Source: Hemerocallis citrina (taxonomy: Eukaryota > Streptophyta > Magnoliopsida > Asparagales > Asphodelaceae). Taken from it: a stretch of 64,000 nucleotides of DNA. This document shows, piece by piece, positions 31,516-41,307 of the stretch. The stretch covers positions 151,107,368 to 151,171,367 of the forward strand of contig CM030358.1 in the NCBI GenBank assembly GCA_017893485.1, given 5' to 3'. Below the pieces are notes generated by a model, which saw only the letters and a program-made list of their open reading frames with translations, was not told the DNA's origin and did no database searches. How positions within the stretch are numbered: the first letter of the stretch is position 1; each line of letters begins with the position of its first letter. The translations under genes and the position numbers were made by a program.

Positions 31516-34500
31516 TATTAGCTAGTACGCAGTTTTGTTGTGCTCGTCTAGGGTGATATTATTACCCTAGGGGCTATCGACCATCATGACGTATTTCCTT
31601 ACTCCTAAGGGACCGTGGACGAGTCACTTCGCGTGTACCATCAGATCTTAACCGGTGCAGGTTGATCGCGGACCGGAGTATTGAAGAAATCCAAGTTTAG
31701 GGTAGTAGCATGCGAATACGTTCTTATTGCCGGGGTTTTGGATCGATAGGCCATGAACCAGATCTTTAGGGATTCTGGTAAGTCTAGGTTGAGCAGCCTA
31801 GTAGGGTTACCTTGCAAAGTCCGACTTAAGACCTAGCAAGTCATGTTAATACTGTTGGATTATTTAGGATTAATGATATCATTAGGGTAGTAACTTATAA
31901 GGATCTTTACTTAACAATTTTGGCCAAAAGAGAGGAGTCGGTATTAAGGGTGACACCTTATGACCAACTCGTCCTTTAGGCCAACATTAGGTGGTGTTAT
32001 TGGGCTGTACCTTCCCGTCAAAGGGATACGTACGGTGCCTTCTCACGAGTTGGGAGCACGGATTGCGTATCTCACACTGTTAATTCCTGAAGTACCATGA
32101 TAAGGGCAGGCAGAGCTAGGGGATAGACCCCGGAACTTCGTCGTATTCTATGCCTGGGGAGCGAACAGGCCATAGACGACAGTCTATGAGTTAGGGGGCC
32201 ACAGGAGATGCTTCGAGGTAACCTGTGTTGCGGTAACCCCGAGGGTTCGTCTGGTTTTTGAGTAAGGTCCGGTTAGCCGGGCAGTAGTGGCAAACATAGA
32301 CACCATGAGCGTACTGCATTGGTGGGACTTGACCACGTCTGCAACCTCATCAGTCACGTTGTATCTGTCAGGAACAGGTTGTGTACAAATAGAAATTCAT
32401 AATGCGGGTTCAAATCCCTATATATGGAGAAATTGCTTGAGATGGGGCGTATGTAGTATGGGATGCATACTGTTCCGGAGACTTACTTGCATTAGAATAA
32501 GGGCATCATTATATTGGTAATCTTACATTAGAGTTTAAGTCATAACATACACTGGCACATCAATTATATGTAGACGTTTCTTTTCCATTCAAGATGAATT
32601 GCAAGTGTGATAGTTGAAGTAAATTAATAACCAAGCTATGGTCTTGGGATGTGATGTGATATTACCCAAGTTCGGCTTGGGGTGCGGTGATTATTACCCA
32701 AGCTATCGGCTTTGGGGTGTAATATGTTATTGCCCAAACTATGTTTGGGATATGGAGTAGATTGTGATGAAATGCAAGTAAATGGTAATGTGCAATGAGA
32801 TGTTAGGTAGGACATGAATGAATGTGGCAGTATGAGAATGAATGCATATGTTTATGATGTGATACGTGATATAATGCAATAAAATCAATATCTGTATTAT
32901 GAGAGTGGTTATGAAAATGGTTACTAAAGATAAGTATGTTATGAGCGGGTATGGATATACATACAGGTGATGACTCAGAGAGTATTTGATGTAAAATCCC
33001 ATTTATGATGTTTACATGTTCAGATTTCAGGTAAAAATTGATTATCTTGGTATTCGTATGTTCGTTCTGTTTTACTTGTAAAGTTTAATTTATTTTCTTA
33101 ATTAGTAAATTATACTCACACCAGAAATGGCTAATCCCTTAGTGTTTGGGGGTTAGGGAGTCCCTGGACTACCCTAGGTCCCCTACTGTTACAGATCCTC
33201 AGCAGTGCAGAGGTGGGGTGTAGATTCATGTAACTGTGGAGTGGAGCTTCATTTTACAATTTGTTGTTTAAGGTTTAATTATGTGAATAGTGAAATTTAT
33301 GTTTTAAATTGTATTTTTGATGTATAAGTATGTGGATGATGATGATGAGTAAAGTGTGGAATGGCATGATATGTTTTTGACCCGTACCCATCTCGTTGTG
33401 GAGTACCGGGCCCCGTGGTATGTTTTTAAAAGTTATTTTCTAAAAACTTTACTATGTTTTCAAAGGAATTTATGGTTTTTAATTGATTATTGATATCCTG
33501 TTATGAGTTTGGCCCTCAGAGCATGATATTTATATTGCCTGTGTGATTCTGCTCATTTTGGCCTGGGAAGCCCATGATATTATTGCCTGTGATGTGAGCT
33601 ACGGAATTTAGAGCAGAATTCCGTAAGCTTTTTGTGTTTCGGGGCAGAAATTTCAAGGAAAACTCTGTCAAAATTTTTCTTGAAATATAGCTATCTTAGT
33701 TTATGTTTAAAGTGATATAGAAATTGAAAGAATTGGTTTTTGTAGTCAAAAAGAAAAAAAAGGGGCAGGCATTACAGTTTGATATGACAAATTGATATTT
33801 GTAATTATTGTGTAATAACTCTGTGTTGAATAAAAAGTTTTAATTTTTTTCAGCTTTTCTGTGTATCATGACTAATTGAAGAAAAGATCCTGGCATGTGT
33901 CACGGTTTCCCAATTACTGAAAATCGGGGCGCTACATCTTTCTGTCTTCGTATTAACGTTAGCTTTTTTCCTTCTATTATTGTAGAGATGACGTCCAAGC
34001 AGCTCAACGACAGGCGGGCCTTGTTGGAGGTTGCCGCCCAGAGGAGGGCGGAGAGGGAGAAGAAGGCAAAGTAAGATGTGCTGGCTGCTCAGGGCGCGGG
34101 GTCCGGCAAGGGACTGACCTCGGCGGCTGTGGAGCCGTCCCCGAAGAGAACCAAGAAGCAACACCACACGCCGAGGGTGCCTCGGGAGACAGGGGGAAGC
34201 TCGGCAAGCAAAAGGACTTCTGAGGTCCCGAAGCAGAGGCTTCCCCTACCTCGGCCCACCGCCGAGCAGATGGTGGGGCGACAGGGACTTCGGCCGCACG
34301 CTCCTGATTGGTCGGTTGTCGCAGGAGACTCCCTGCTTGAAGGTCCTGTGGCCATTGAGGTGGTCAGGAACATCGCCACCGAGCGAGATCGCATGGCGCT
34401 GGCGTTTGAGATGGCCTTCATTTGGTGGTCTCAGGCGCAGATCTCGGTGAGTGTTTGTGACCTTGTATTGAGTTTAGATTCTAGGATTTATCTGACTTTT

Positions 34501-35655
34501 TCTTTCTCGGACAGGCGATGCTTCACGGGCAGCACATTCAGAAGTTCTTGGAGAAGGATATCCTCATCGAAAGGAGGAACGCGGAGAAATATCTCCGCAA
34601 ATTGAACAAGGTGACGGACGAGCTAAAGGAGGCTCAGAGCATGGAGGCCATCCACGAGGCCCAAATGGCCTCAATATTCGGTCATCACAAGAAGGACGTG
34701 GATCGTCTCAAGGAGAAGGTCCGGGAAGAAGCAGAGAAGGGGCGGAAGGCCCTGGAGCAGGGAGCAGGCGAAGATCACCATAGCGGATGCCCTGATCCTG
34801 GCACAGGATGAGGCCTATGACAGGGCCAAGGAGCATTTCCGGTCAATCTATCCGGACCAGAGGGTCGACCACCTTCACTACAACTAGCAGCCGAAGCTTC
34901 CGCTGACTCCCGGTGGCGAGGAGATGGAGGGCAACCCGGCTGAAGAAGAGGTGCCACCCCCCCCCCCCCCCCCCCCTCAAGCATAGCTTAGGTTTTTTTT
35001 CTTTATGATTTTGTATATGCCTCGTGCGGACTGGCCACCGCATTTTGTAGCATAATTTTTGAAACTAATGAAAGATAATTTTTGGCCGATGCTCCATGAC
35101 TTGTGCTTCTTTAGTCTCTTTTATGACTTGTTGTTTCTCTCGTCTTTTTGATAGACGCACGAGGTCTTGGGGGCCGATCCTATTTCTGTCGAGGCCTCCT
35201 TGGTCCGAGTGGGGCCGGAGGCCATGGAGGCAGCTCTGGCTCGCCAACAAAAACAGGCTCGGGACCGAGCAACCGTAGTAAATTATTTCATGAACAAGTC
35301 TAGGGAGCTCGGCCTGGAGGTCGCTCGTCTGAGGAAAGCCATAGCCGGCCGGGACTGGTGGGTGTTCGAGACGAACTGGTCGATCTCGGATGCCTTGAGT
35401 GGGCGGTTGGCTTCAGAGTCTTTCCTTCGTGAGGCCGTTGTTGAGAAAGAGTTGGAGATTCACAGGTTGAAATTGGTGCTAGGCGCCGGTTTGATCGATG
35501 AGGTGAGCAATTCGGTATTAGGGCCATCTCCGACCTTTTTATTGGAGGGGGCCCAGCCTGATGATGTGGAAAGCTCAGTCGCTGGAGAGTCTTCCTTAGT
35601 CGGGCCGACCGAGCGTGAGAAGGAAACCGAAGGAAGCGCCAAATTTGAGTTTTAA

Positions 35656-36290
35656 GCCGAGCATGAGTGATTTGTAAGCTTTCCATTGTATTTGTGCCGC
35701 CATTACCGGCACCCGATGAGTAATAATAAAAAGAACTCCCGACTTCTTTAATCTTGACAATTGCATTGAGTGAGGATTGTTGTCGGGCTCGGCCTTGCAG
35801 GGGGGTTCGTCGCCGAGGTGGAAGACCATGCGGTTACTCTGAGCAGGCAGCGCATAAGCAGTGGCGTTTCGCCTTTCGATAATCATTAATGGCGACGTTA
35901 TGCCTTCCGATAAGCATTAATGGTGATGTTTTGCCTTTCGTCATTTGGGATTTCCAGACGCAATAATTGCACTTCTCAGGGGGCTATATAACCCCCCTCC
36001 CCTCCTTTTTGGTGGTCAGGAATTGAGATTGGCTGATCTGCCATTCGATTTGGGTGCTTGCCAAAGGCGGGCACCCCAAAATTAGAACTTTGGTCTGAGG
36101 GCTCCGGATTGGTGGCGCACCAATCACCTTCGAACAATTCGGGATTTTGGCCTTAGGGGCCGTGAAACCCCGGGTTGTTCGTTGGAGAGTGGTGGGCCGA
36201 TCAATTGGTTCGGAAGCTTGGAGAGAGCCTTGGGTCGGTGGCTCCCCTGCCGCCCTCAAAAAATTTGGGGTTTTGGGTTCTGAAAGCTGA
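35656..36290 (+). promoter_or_regulatory. non-coding module of element A with a second TATA box
   Basis: Downstream of the antisense gene, this segment has ATTAATGGCGACG and ATTAATGGTGATG, then TATATAA (35985-35991) followed by CCCCCCTCCCCTCC. A similar module with TATAAATACCCCTCTCC lies in element C at 59640-59775, there upstream of the antisense gene. What it would transcribe here is unclear, since arrays follow. Confidence 0.4.
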
Positions 36291-36900
36291 AAACCCTGCT
36301 AGGAGCAGATACCGAGCCCCCACACCGAGGAGAAAGCCAGTAGTGGGCGTAGCTGAAGGTCGTCGCCGAGCATATCGGTCGAGTAGCTTTGAAGAAAGCC
36401 ACGGCCGTGCTCGGGGTCGACGACGAGCCCCCACACTTGTTCTCAGGAAGACGGTACAGGCATAGCGAGCGGTTGCCGCCATGCTCATAGGTTGATGGGC
36501 TTAAAGATGTCTAGACCATGCTAGGGGCAGATGCCGAGCCCCCACACCGGGGAGAAAGCCAGTAGTGGGCGTAGCTGAAGGTCATCACCGAGCATATCGG
36601 TCGAATGGCTTTGTGGAAAGCCACGGTCGTGCTCGGGGTCGACGACGAGCCCCACACTTGTTCTCAGGAAGACGGTACGGGCATAGCTGGCAGTTGTTGC
36701 CATGCGCATAGGTTGATGGACTTGAAGAAGCCCAAACCATGCTAGGGACAGATGCCAAGCCCCCACACCGGGGAGCAAAACTAGTAGTGGACGTAGCTGA
36801 AAGTCGTTGCCGAGCGTATCGGTCGAGTGGCTTTGAAGAAAGCCACGGCCGTGCTCGGGGTCGACGACGAGCCCCCACACTTATTCTCAGAAAGATAACA
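36290..36900. repeat. 221-bp tandem array in element A
   Basis: Units starting GAGCCCCCACACCG begin at about 36314, 36536 and 36757 (221-222-bp spacing), giving about 2.7 copies. Each also has GCCACGGCCGTGCTCGGGGT or a close form and CGACGACGAGCCC. Confidence 0.85.
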
Positions 36901-36914
36901 AGGGTGTAGTTTCC

Positions 36915-37215
36915 TGTGGCTCGCAATTTTGTCCGATCGTCGAGCCCCAAGCTTGTAAGGGAAGCTTTTCTGGCTTGCAGTGCTATCCGAGTGCCGAGCC
37001 CCAAGCTTGTAAGGGAAGCTTTTCTGGCTTGCGGTGCTATCCGAGTGCCGAGCCCAAGCTTATAAGGGAAGCTTTTCTAGCTCGCGGTGCTATCCGAGTG
37101 CCGAGCCCCAGGCTTGTAAGGGAAGCTTTTATGGCTCGCGGTACTATCCGAGCGCTGAGCCCTAAGCTTGTAAGGGAATCTTTTCTGGCTCGCGGTGCTA
37201 TCCGAGCGCCGAGCA
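36915..37215. repeat. 54-bp tandem array next to integrase in element A
   Basis: Five to six units of about 53-56 bases carry GGCTCGCGGTGCTATCCGAG, GCCGAGCCCCAAGCTTGTAA and GGGAAGCTTTTC. The core is related to the 60-bp array at 25411-26880 and to the 111-bp array of element B. Confidence 0.88.
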
Positions 37216-37400
37216 CGAGACATGTTTTTAAGGATAACTAATACGAAGCCAAAACTTGTTTTAAGAAAGCTGGCATAATTACAACATATTTGATCATTAC
37301 AAAAAACAAGGCATGATGTGCCGATTACACCCTTCATAATTTACATGGGCTGTAGAGGCTAACCCTTCCCTTTTAGGAATTTGATGAGGTGCTCTGCGTT

Positions 37401-40048
37401 CTAGGGCCTCTTGACAGCCTTTCCCTCTGGGTTGGTTAGGCGGAACGTCCCCGGGTGCACGACCCCAAATACCTTGTATGGGCCCTCCCAGTTTGGAGCC
37501 AGTTTTCTCTTTTGGCCAGGGTTGGATACCGCCAGCTTCCGAAGGACGAGATCTCCGAGCTTGATGTTGGTGGGACGCACCTTTTTGTTATAGAACCTTT
37601 CGATCCTCTGTTGGTAGATGTTCCTTCTAATGGCAGACTTCTCCCTGACCTCGTCTATGAGGTCCAGACCGACTCGTAGCTGTGCAGAGTTGCTTGCTTC
37701 ATCGAAGGCCATAATTTGGGGTGAAGGGATCCCGATCTCCAGGGGAATGACGGCCTCCGTGCCGTATGTCAGATTGAATGGTGACTCTCCTGTGGGGATT
37801 CTCTTTGTGGTTTGGTGGGCCCAGAGAATGCTCGGAAGCTCAACGACCCATAACCCCTTGGAAGAGTTATCGAGTCACTTTTTAAGATCGTCAAGGATTT
37901 GGCGGTTCGCGTTCTCGGCCTGACCGTTTGACTGCGGGTGGCATACTGAAGAAAAATGCTGCTGGATCCCGAGATCTTCGCAGAACCTTCGAAAATGTTT
38001 ACCCGCGAACTGAGTCCCATTGTCAATAATGAGCACATGTGGGATCCCGAACCGGCAGATGATGTGTTTCCAGAAAAACTGTTGGGTCTGCTGCTTAGTG
38101 ATCGTGGCTAACGGCTCGGCCTCGATCCACTTCGTGAAGTAATCGATTGCCACTATGAGAAACTTTTGTTGGCCCGTTGCCTTTGGAAATGGGCCTACCA
38201 GATCCATCCCCTACATTGCAAAGGGGGTCGGACTGGCCATGGAATGAAGGTTTGCTTGTGGAGCCCTTTTCATAGGGGAGAACCGTTGACAGGGGCCACA
38301 CTTCTTCACCAGGGCGAGGGCGTCTTGCAACATCGTGGGCCAGTAGTACCTGTGGTTCAAAGCCTTTCGCGCGAGCGAGCGGCTTCCCATATGGCACCCG
38401 CCGATTCCGTCATGTAGCTCCTTGAGAGCGTACTTTGCTTCATCGGGGGTTAGGCAGCGGAGGTAGGGTCTTCCATCCGTTGTTGTGTATGACCTTTTGA
38501 AAAAGGGTCACATTGATCACAGCGAACCTTTCTGAACAGACCCTGACCCGCATTGCTTCGGCTCGGTCTTTGGGGAGCTCTCCCTTGATTAGAAATTTCT
38601 TGATAAGAGTGGTCCAGTCGGCAGGAAGAGCTCCGTCTTCAATGCAGAGAGTCTCAGGGAAGTCTATACTCGGCTTTAGGAGAACTTCGATCAGGACGGT
38701 GCGATCGAGGCCTTCGAAGGAAGAGGAAGCCAACTTCGACAGAGCGTCGGCCTGGGCATTCTGCTCCCTGGGGATCCTTAAGACCGCCGACTTGTCGAAG
38801 GACGTTAATAGCCGTTGGACCACGGCCAGGTACTTGATCATCTGATCGTCACGGGTCTTGTACTCTCTGGTGATCTGGTTGACCACGAGCTGAGAGTCAC
38901 TGAAGGCCATGATCTGTCTGGCATCGTCCTGATGCGCCAGGGTGTGCCTGGCGATCATGGCCTCGTACTCAGCCTCGTTGTTAGAGGCCAGAAAGTTGAG
39001 GCGGAGGCAATATTGAAGGAGGAAACCGTCGGGACCCCGCAGAATGATGCCCGCACCACTCCCCGCTTCGCAGGAGGAACCATCGACGTAAACTTTCCAC
39101 ATCTGGTCGACCTCCTTACTTTCAGGTTGCTCGGAGATGGTGCATTCTGTGATAAACTCGGCGAGGGCCTGCCCTTTGATGGTCGTCCTTAGCTGATAGC
39201 CAATGTCGTATTGACTAAGCTCGATCGACCATTTGACTAGTCGTTCAAAGCTCTCGGGCTTATAGAGCATGGCCTTCAGAGGCTGGCCCATGAGCACCTG
39301 GACTGAATGTGCCTGAAAATAGGGACGGAGCTTCCACGCGGCCATGACCAAGGCATATGCTATCTTCTCCATTCTAGAGTATCTGGTCTCGGCGGCGAGC
39401 AGAACCTTGCTCACATAGTGCAGAGGCTTTTGGACTCATTCCTCTTCTCGAACGAGGACGGCGCTGAGCACGCTCTCCGAAGCCGAAAGGTGAAGCCAGA
39501 GGGGCTCACCTGGTTCGGGCTTGCTGAGGAGAGGAGGGTTGGCGAGGTACTTCTTCAATTGGGCAAATGCCTCTTGCTGCTGAGTACCCCACTCGAATCC
39601 TCCGGTTCCACACAGTGCATTGAAGAATGGGAGGGACTTTCTCCTGACCTGGAGAGGAAATGGCCTATGGCCGCCAGTCTTCCTGTTAGTCTCTGGACTT
39701 CTTTGATGTTTCTGGGAGGGGCCATGTCTATTATGACCTGGATTTTTTGGGGTTCGCCTCGATGACGCACTGGCTGATGATGAACCCGAGGAATTTTCCC
39801 GAGGAGATGCCGAATGCACACTTTGCCGGATTGAGTCTCATGTTGTGGGTCCGAAGGACCCCAAAGGCCTCTTCTAGGTCAGCGACGTGATCTTGTCCCT
39901 GTTGGCTCTTGACGAGCATGTCGTCAACATACACCTCCATGTTACGCCCAATTTGATCATTGAAGACTTGGTTAAAGAGCCTTTGATAAGTAGCACCAGC
40001 GTTCTTTAGCCCGAAAGGCATAACCCGGTAGCAATAAAGCCCTTCTGT
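37401..40048 (-). pseudogene. pol remnant of element A: RT (C-terminal half), RNase H domains, integrase
   Basis: Read from 40048 leftward. Reverse transcriptase begins mid-domain (VMPFGLKNAGATYQRL) and keeps YVDDML. Next come a Ty3-type RNase H (about 39560-39200), a second archaeal-type RNase H (VYVDGSS, NNEAEYEAM, about 39090-38750), then integrase with its zinc-binding segment (about 38400-38280), catalytic core (DLVGPFP, TDYFTKWIEAE-like stretch, DNGTQF) and a C-terminal GPY/F-like segment (NWEGPYKVFG near 37480). Frameshifts occur near 39740, 39430 and 38490, and stops at 38211-38213 (TAG) and 37875-37877 (TGA), both where element B has tryptophan. The first half of RT is missing. Confidence 0.88.
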
Positions 40049-40870
40049 GCTCTGTAAAAGAGTTAGGATGTGGTTCAGGGTTATTGTCGAGCACCTAGTC
40101 CAAAAGCTTGAGGAAGCTAGTGTATGGCTCGAGGTCAATGTCGAATGTCGAGCTCCTGTGCTCTGTAAAAGAGTTAGGATGTGGTTCGGGGTCATTGCCG
40201 AGTGCCTAGCCCAAAGAGCTTGAGAAAGCTAGGGTATGGCTCGGGTTCAATGCCGAATGTCGAGCTCCTGTACTCTGTAAAAGAGTTAGGATGTGGTTCG
40301 GGGTTATTACCGAGCGCCTCGACCAAAGAGCTTGAGAAAGCTAGGGTATGGCTTGAGATCAATGCCGAATGTCGAGCTCCTGTACTTTTTAAAACAGTTA
40401 GGATGTGGTTCGGGATCATTGCCGAGAGCCTAGCCCAGAAGCTTGAGGAAGCTAGGGTATGGCTCGAGGTCAATGCCAAATGTCAAGCTCCTGTACTCTG
40501 TAAAAGAGTTAAGATGTGCTTCGGGGTCATTGCCAAGCGCCTAGCCCAAAAGCTTGAGGAATGTAGGGTATGGCTCGAGGTAAATGCCGAATGTCGAGCT
40601 CCTGTACTCTGTAAAAGAATTAGGATGTGGTTCGGGGTCATTGCCGAGCACCTAGCCCAAAAGCTTGAGGAAGCTAGGGTGTGGCTCGAGGTCAATGCCG
40701 AATATCGAGCTCCTATACTCTGTAAAACAGTTAGGATATGGTTCAGGGTCGTTGCCGAGCGCCTTGCCCAAAAGCTTGAGGAAGCGAAGGTATGGCTCGA
40801 GGTCAATGCCGAATGTCGAGCTCCTGTGCTCTTGTAAAAGAGTTAGGGTGTGGTTTGGGATCATTGCAGA
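40049..40870. repeat. 111-bp tandem array of element B
   Basis: The marker CTCTGTAAAAGAGTTAG or a variant recurs at 40050, 40161, 40273, 40385, 40496, 40607, 40718 and 40829 (111-112-bp spacing). Each unit holds two related halves, GGTTCGGGGTCATTGCCGAG and GGCTCGAGGTCAATGCCGAA, so it looks like a dimer of a repeat of about 55 bases similar to the 54-bp array of element A. Confidence 0.92.
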
Positions 40871-41307
40871 ATTGGAAGCGCCGAGTTTCCTTGCACACAG
40901 TTAGAATAAGAAAGGAAAGAAACAGAGTTACACTTTTTTATTTGCACACAAAAAAAGCAAGGCACGTGATGCCGATTACATGAGTTTCTATTACACAAGG
41001 AGTTTAGTCGTTCCCTTCAAGGAACTTGATGAGGTGTTCTGCGTTCCAGGGCCTCTTTATGATCCTGCCCCCCAGGTCTGTGAGTCGGTATGTACAAGAA
41101 CATACCACTTTGGAGACCTTATACGGACCCTCCCGATTAGGCTAATTTTCTCTTTTTACCGGGGTCGGATACCGCTAGCTTCCTGAGCATGAGGTCACCA
41201 AAATTGATGTTGGTGGGGCGGACCTTCTTGTTGTAAAACTTCTCGATCCGTTGTTAGTATATGCTTCTTCTAATGGTGGATTTTTCCCTGACCTTGTCGA
41301 TTAGATC

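Larger units (their letters stand above)
28619..33936. mobile_element. very long solo LTR 2 (5.3 kb)
   Basis: It runs from TGTAATACCCCAC to CGGGGCGCTACA and is flanked by TCTTT on both sides (28614-28618 and 33937-33941). No second LTR, primer-binding site or coding domain is visible over 5318 bp, so I read it as a solo LTR, possibly of a Tekay-like or Ogre-like family. It lies inside intron 1 of the antisense gene of element A. It contains a long polypyrimidine stretch (28880-29120), CATGCTTAAGTTGTAGTA-type repeats (30090-30470), and a 78-bp tandem array. Open frames within it lack recognisable domains. Confidence 0.8.
27203..35655 (+). pseudogene. antisense four-exon gene of Tat element A (Transposase_28-like)
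   Basis: This gene runs opposite to gag-pol. The exons, judged by GT-AG borders and comparison with element C, are 27203-28587, 33986-34446, 34515-34950 and 35155-35655. Exon 1 has an acidic Glu/Asp repeat (about 27400-27600), a Lys/Arg cluster (RKARPHRKKRKS), then a domain like the 'putative gypsy-type transposon' family (NWAKLSPMQYDPNSWK). Exons 2-4 are charged and coiled coil. Breaks: one base lost just after the first ATG, TGA at 28014, TAG near 28144, a stop near 34074 and a frameshift near 34760. Intron 1 also contains a 5.3-kb solo LTR. Function is unknown; it is no longer able to give a full product. Confidence 0.75.
24236..40048 (-). mobile_element. Tat-type Ty3/gypsy element A, 5' part lost
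   Basis: Read on minus, the element ends at the left in a 419-bp LTR (24236-24654) preceded by a purine tract (CAGGAGTGGGGGGCTTC). Going right come tandem arrays, an antisense gene, more arrays, integrase, two RNase H domains and the C-terminal half of reverse transcriptase. At about 40,043-40,049 the reverse transcriptase stops and a tandem array of element B begins; the missing RT half, protease, gag and 5' LTR were deleted. The archaeal-type RNase H (VYVDGSS..NNEAEYEA) and the absence of a chromodomain point to the Tat group. The left flank is ATATG and has no partner at the right end of element B. Confidence 0.85.

Noticed and set aside
40049..40870. A CRISPR-like array
   Set aside because: It is a plain tandem array of 111-bp units with no repeat-spacer pattern, and the sequence is from a plant nuclear genome.
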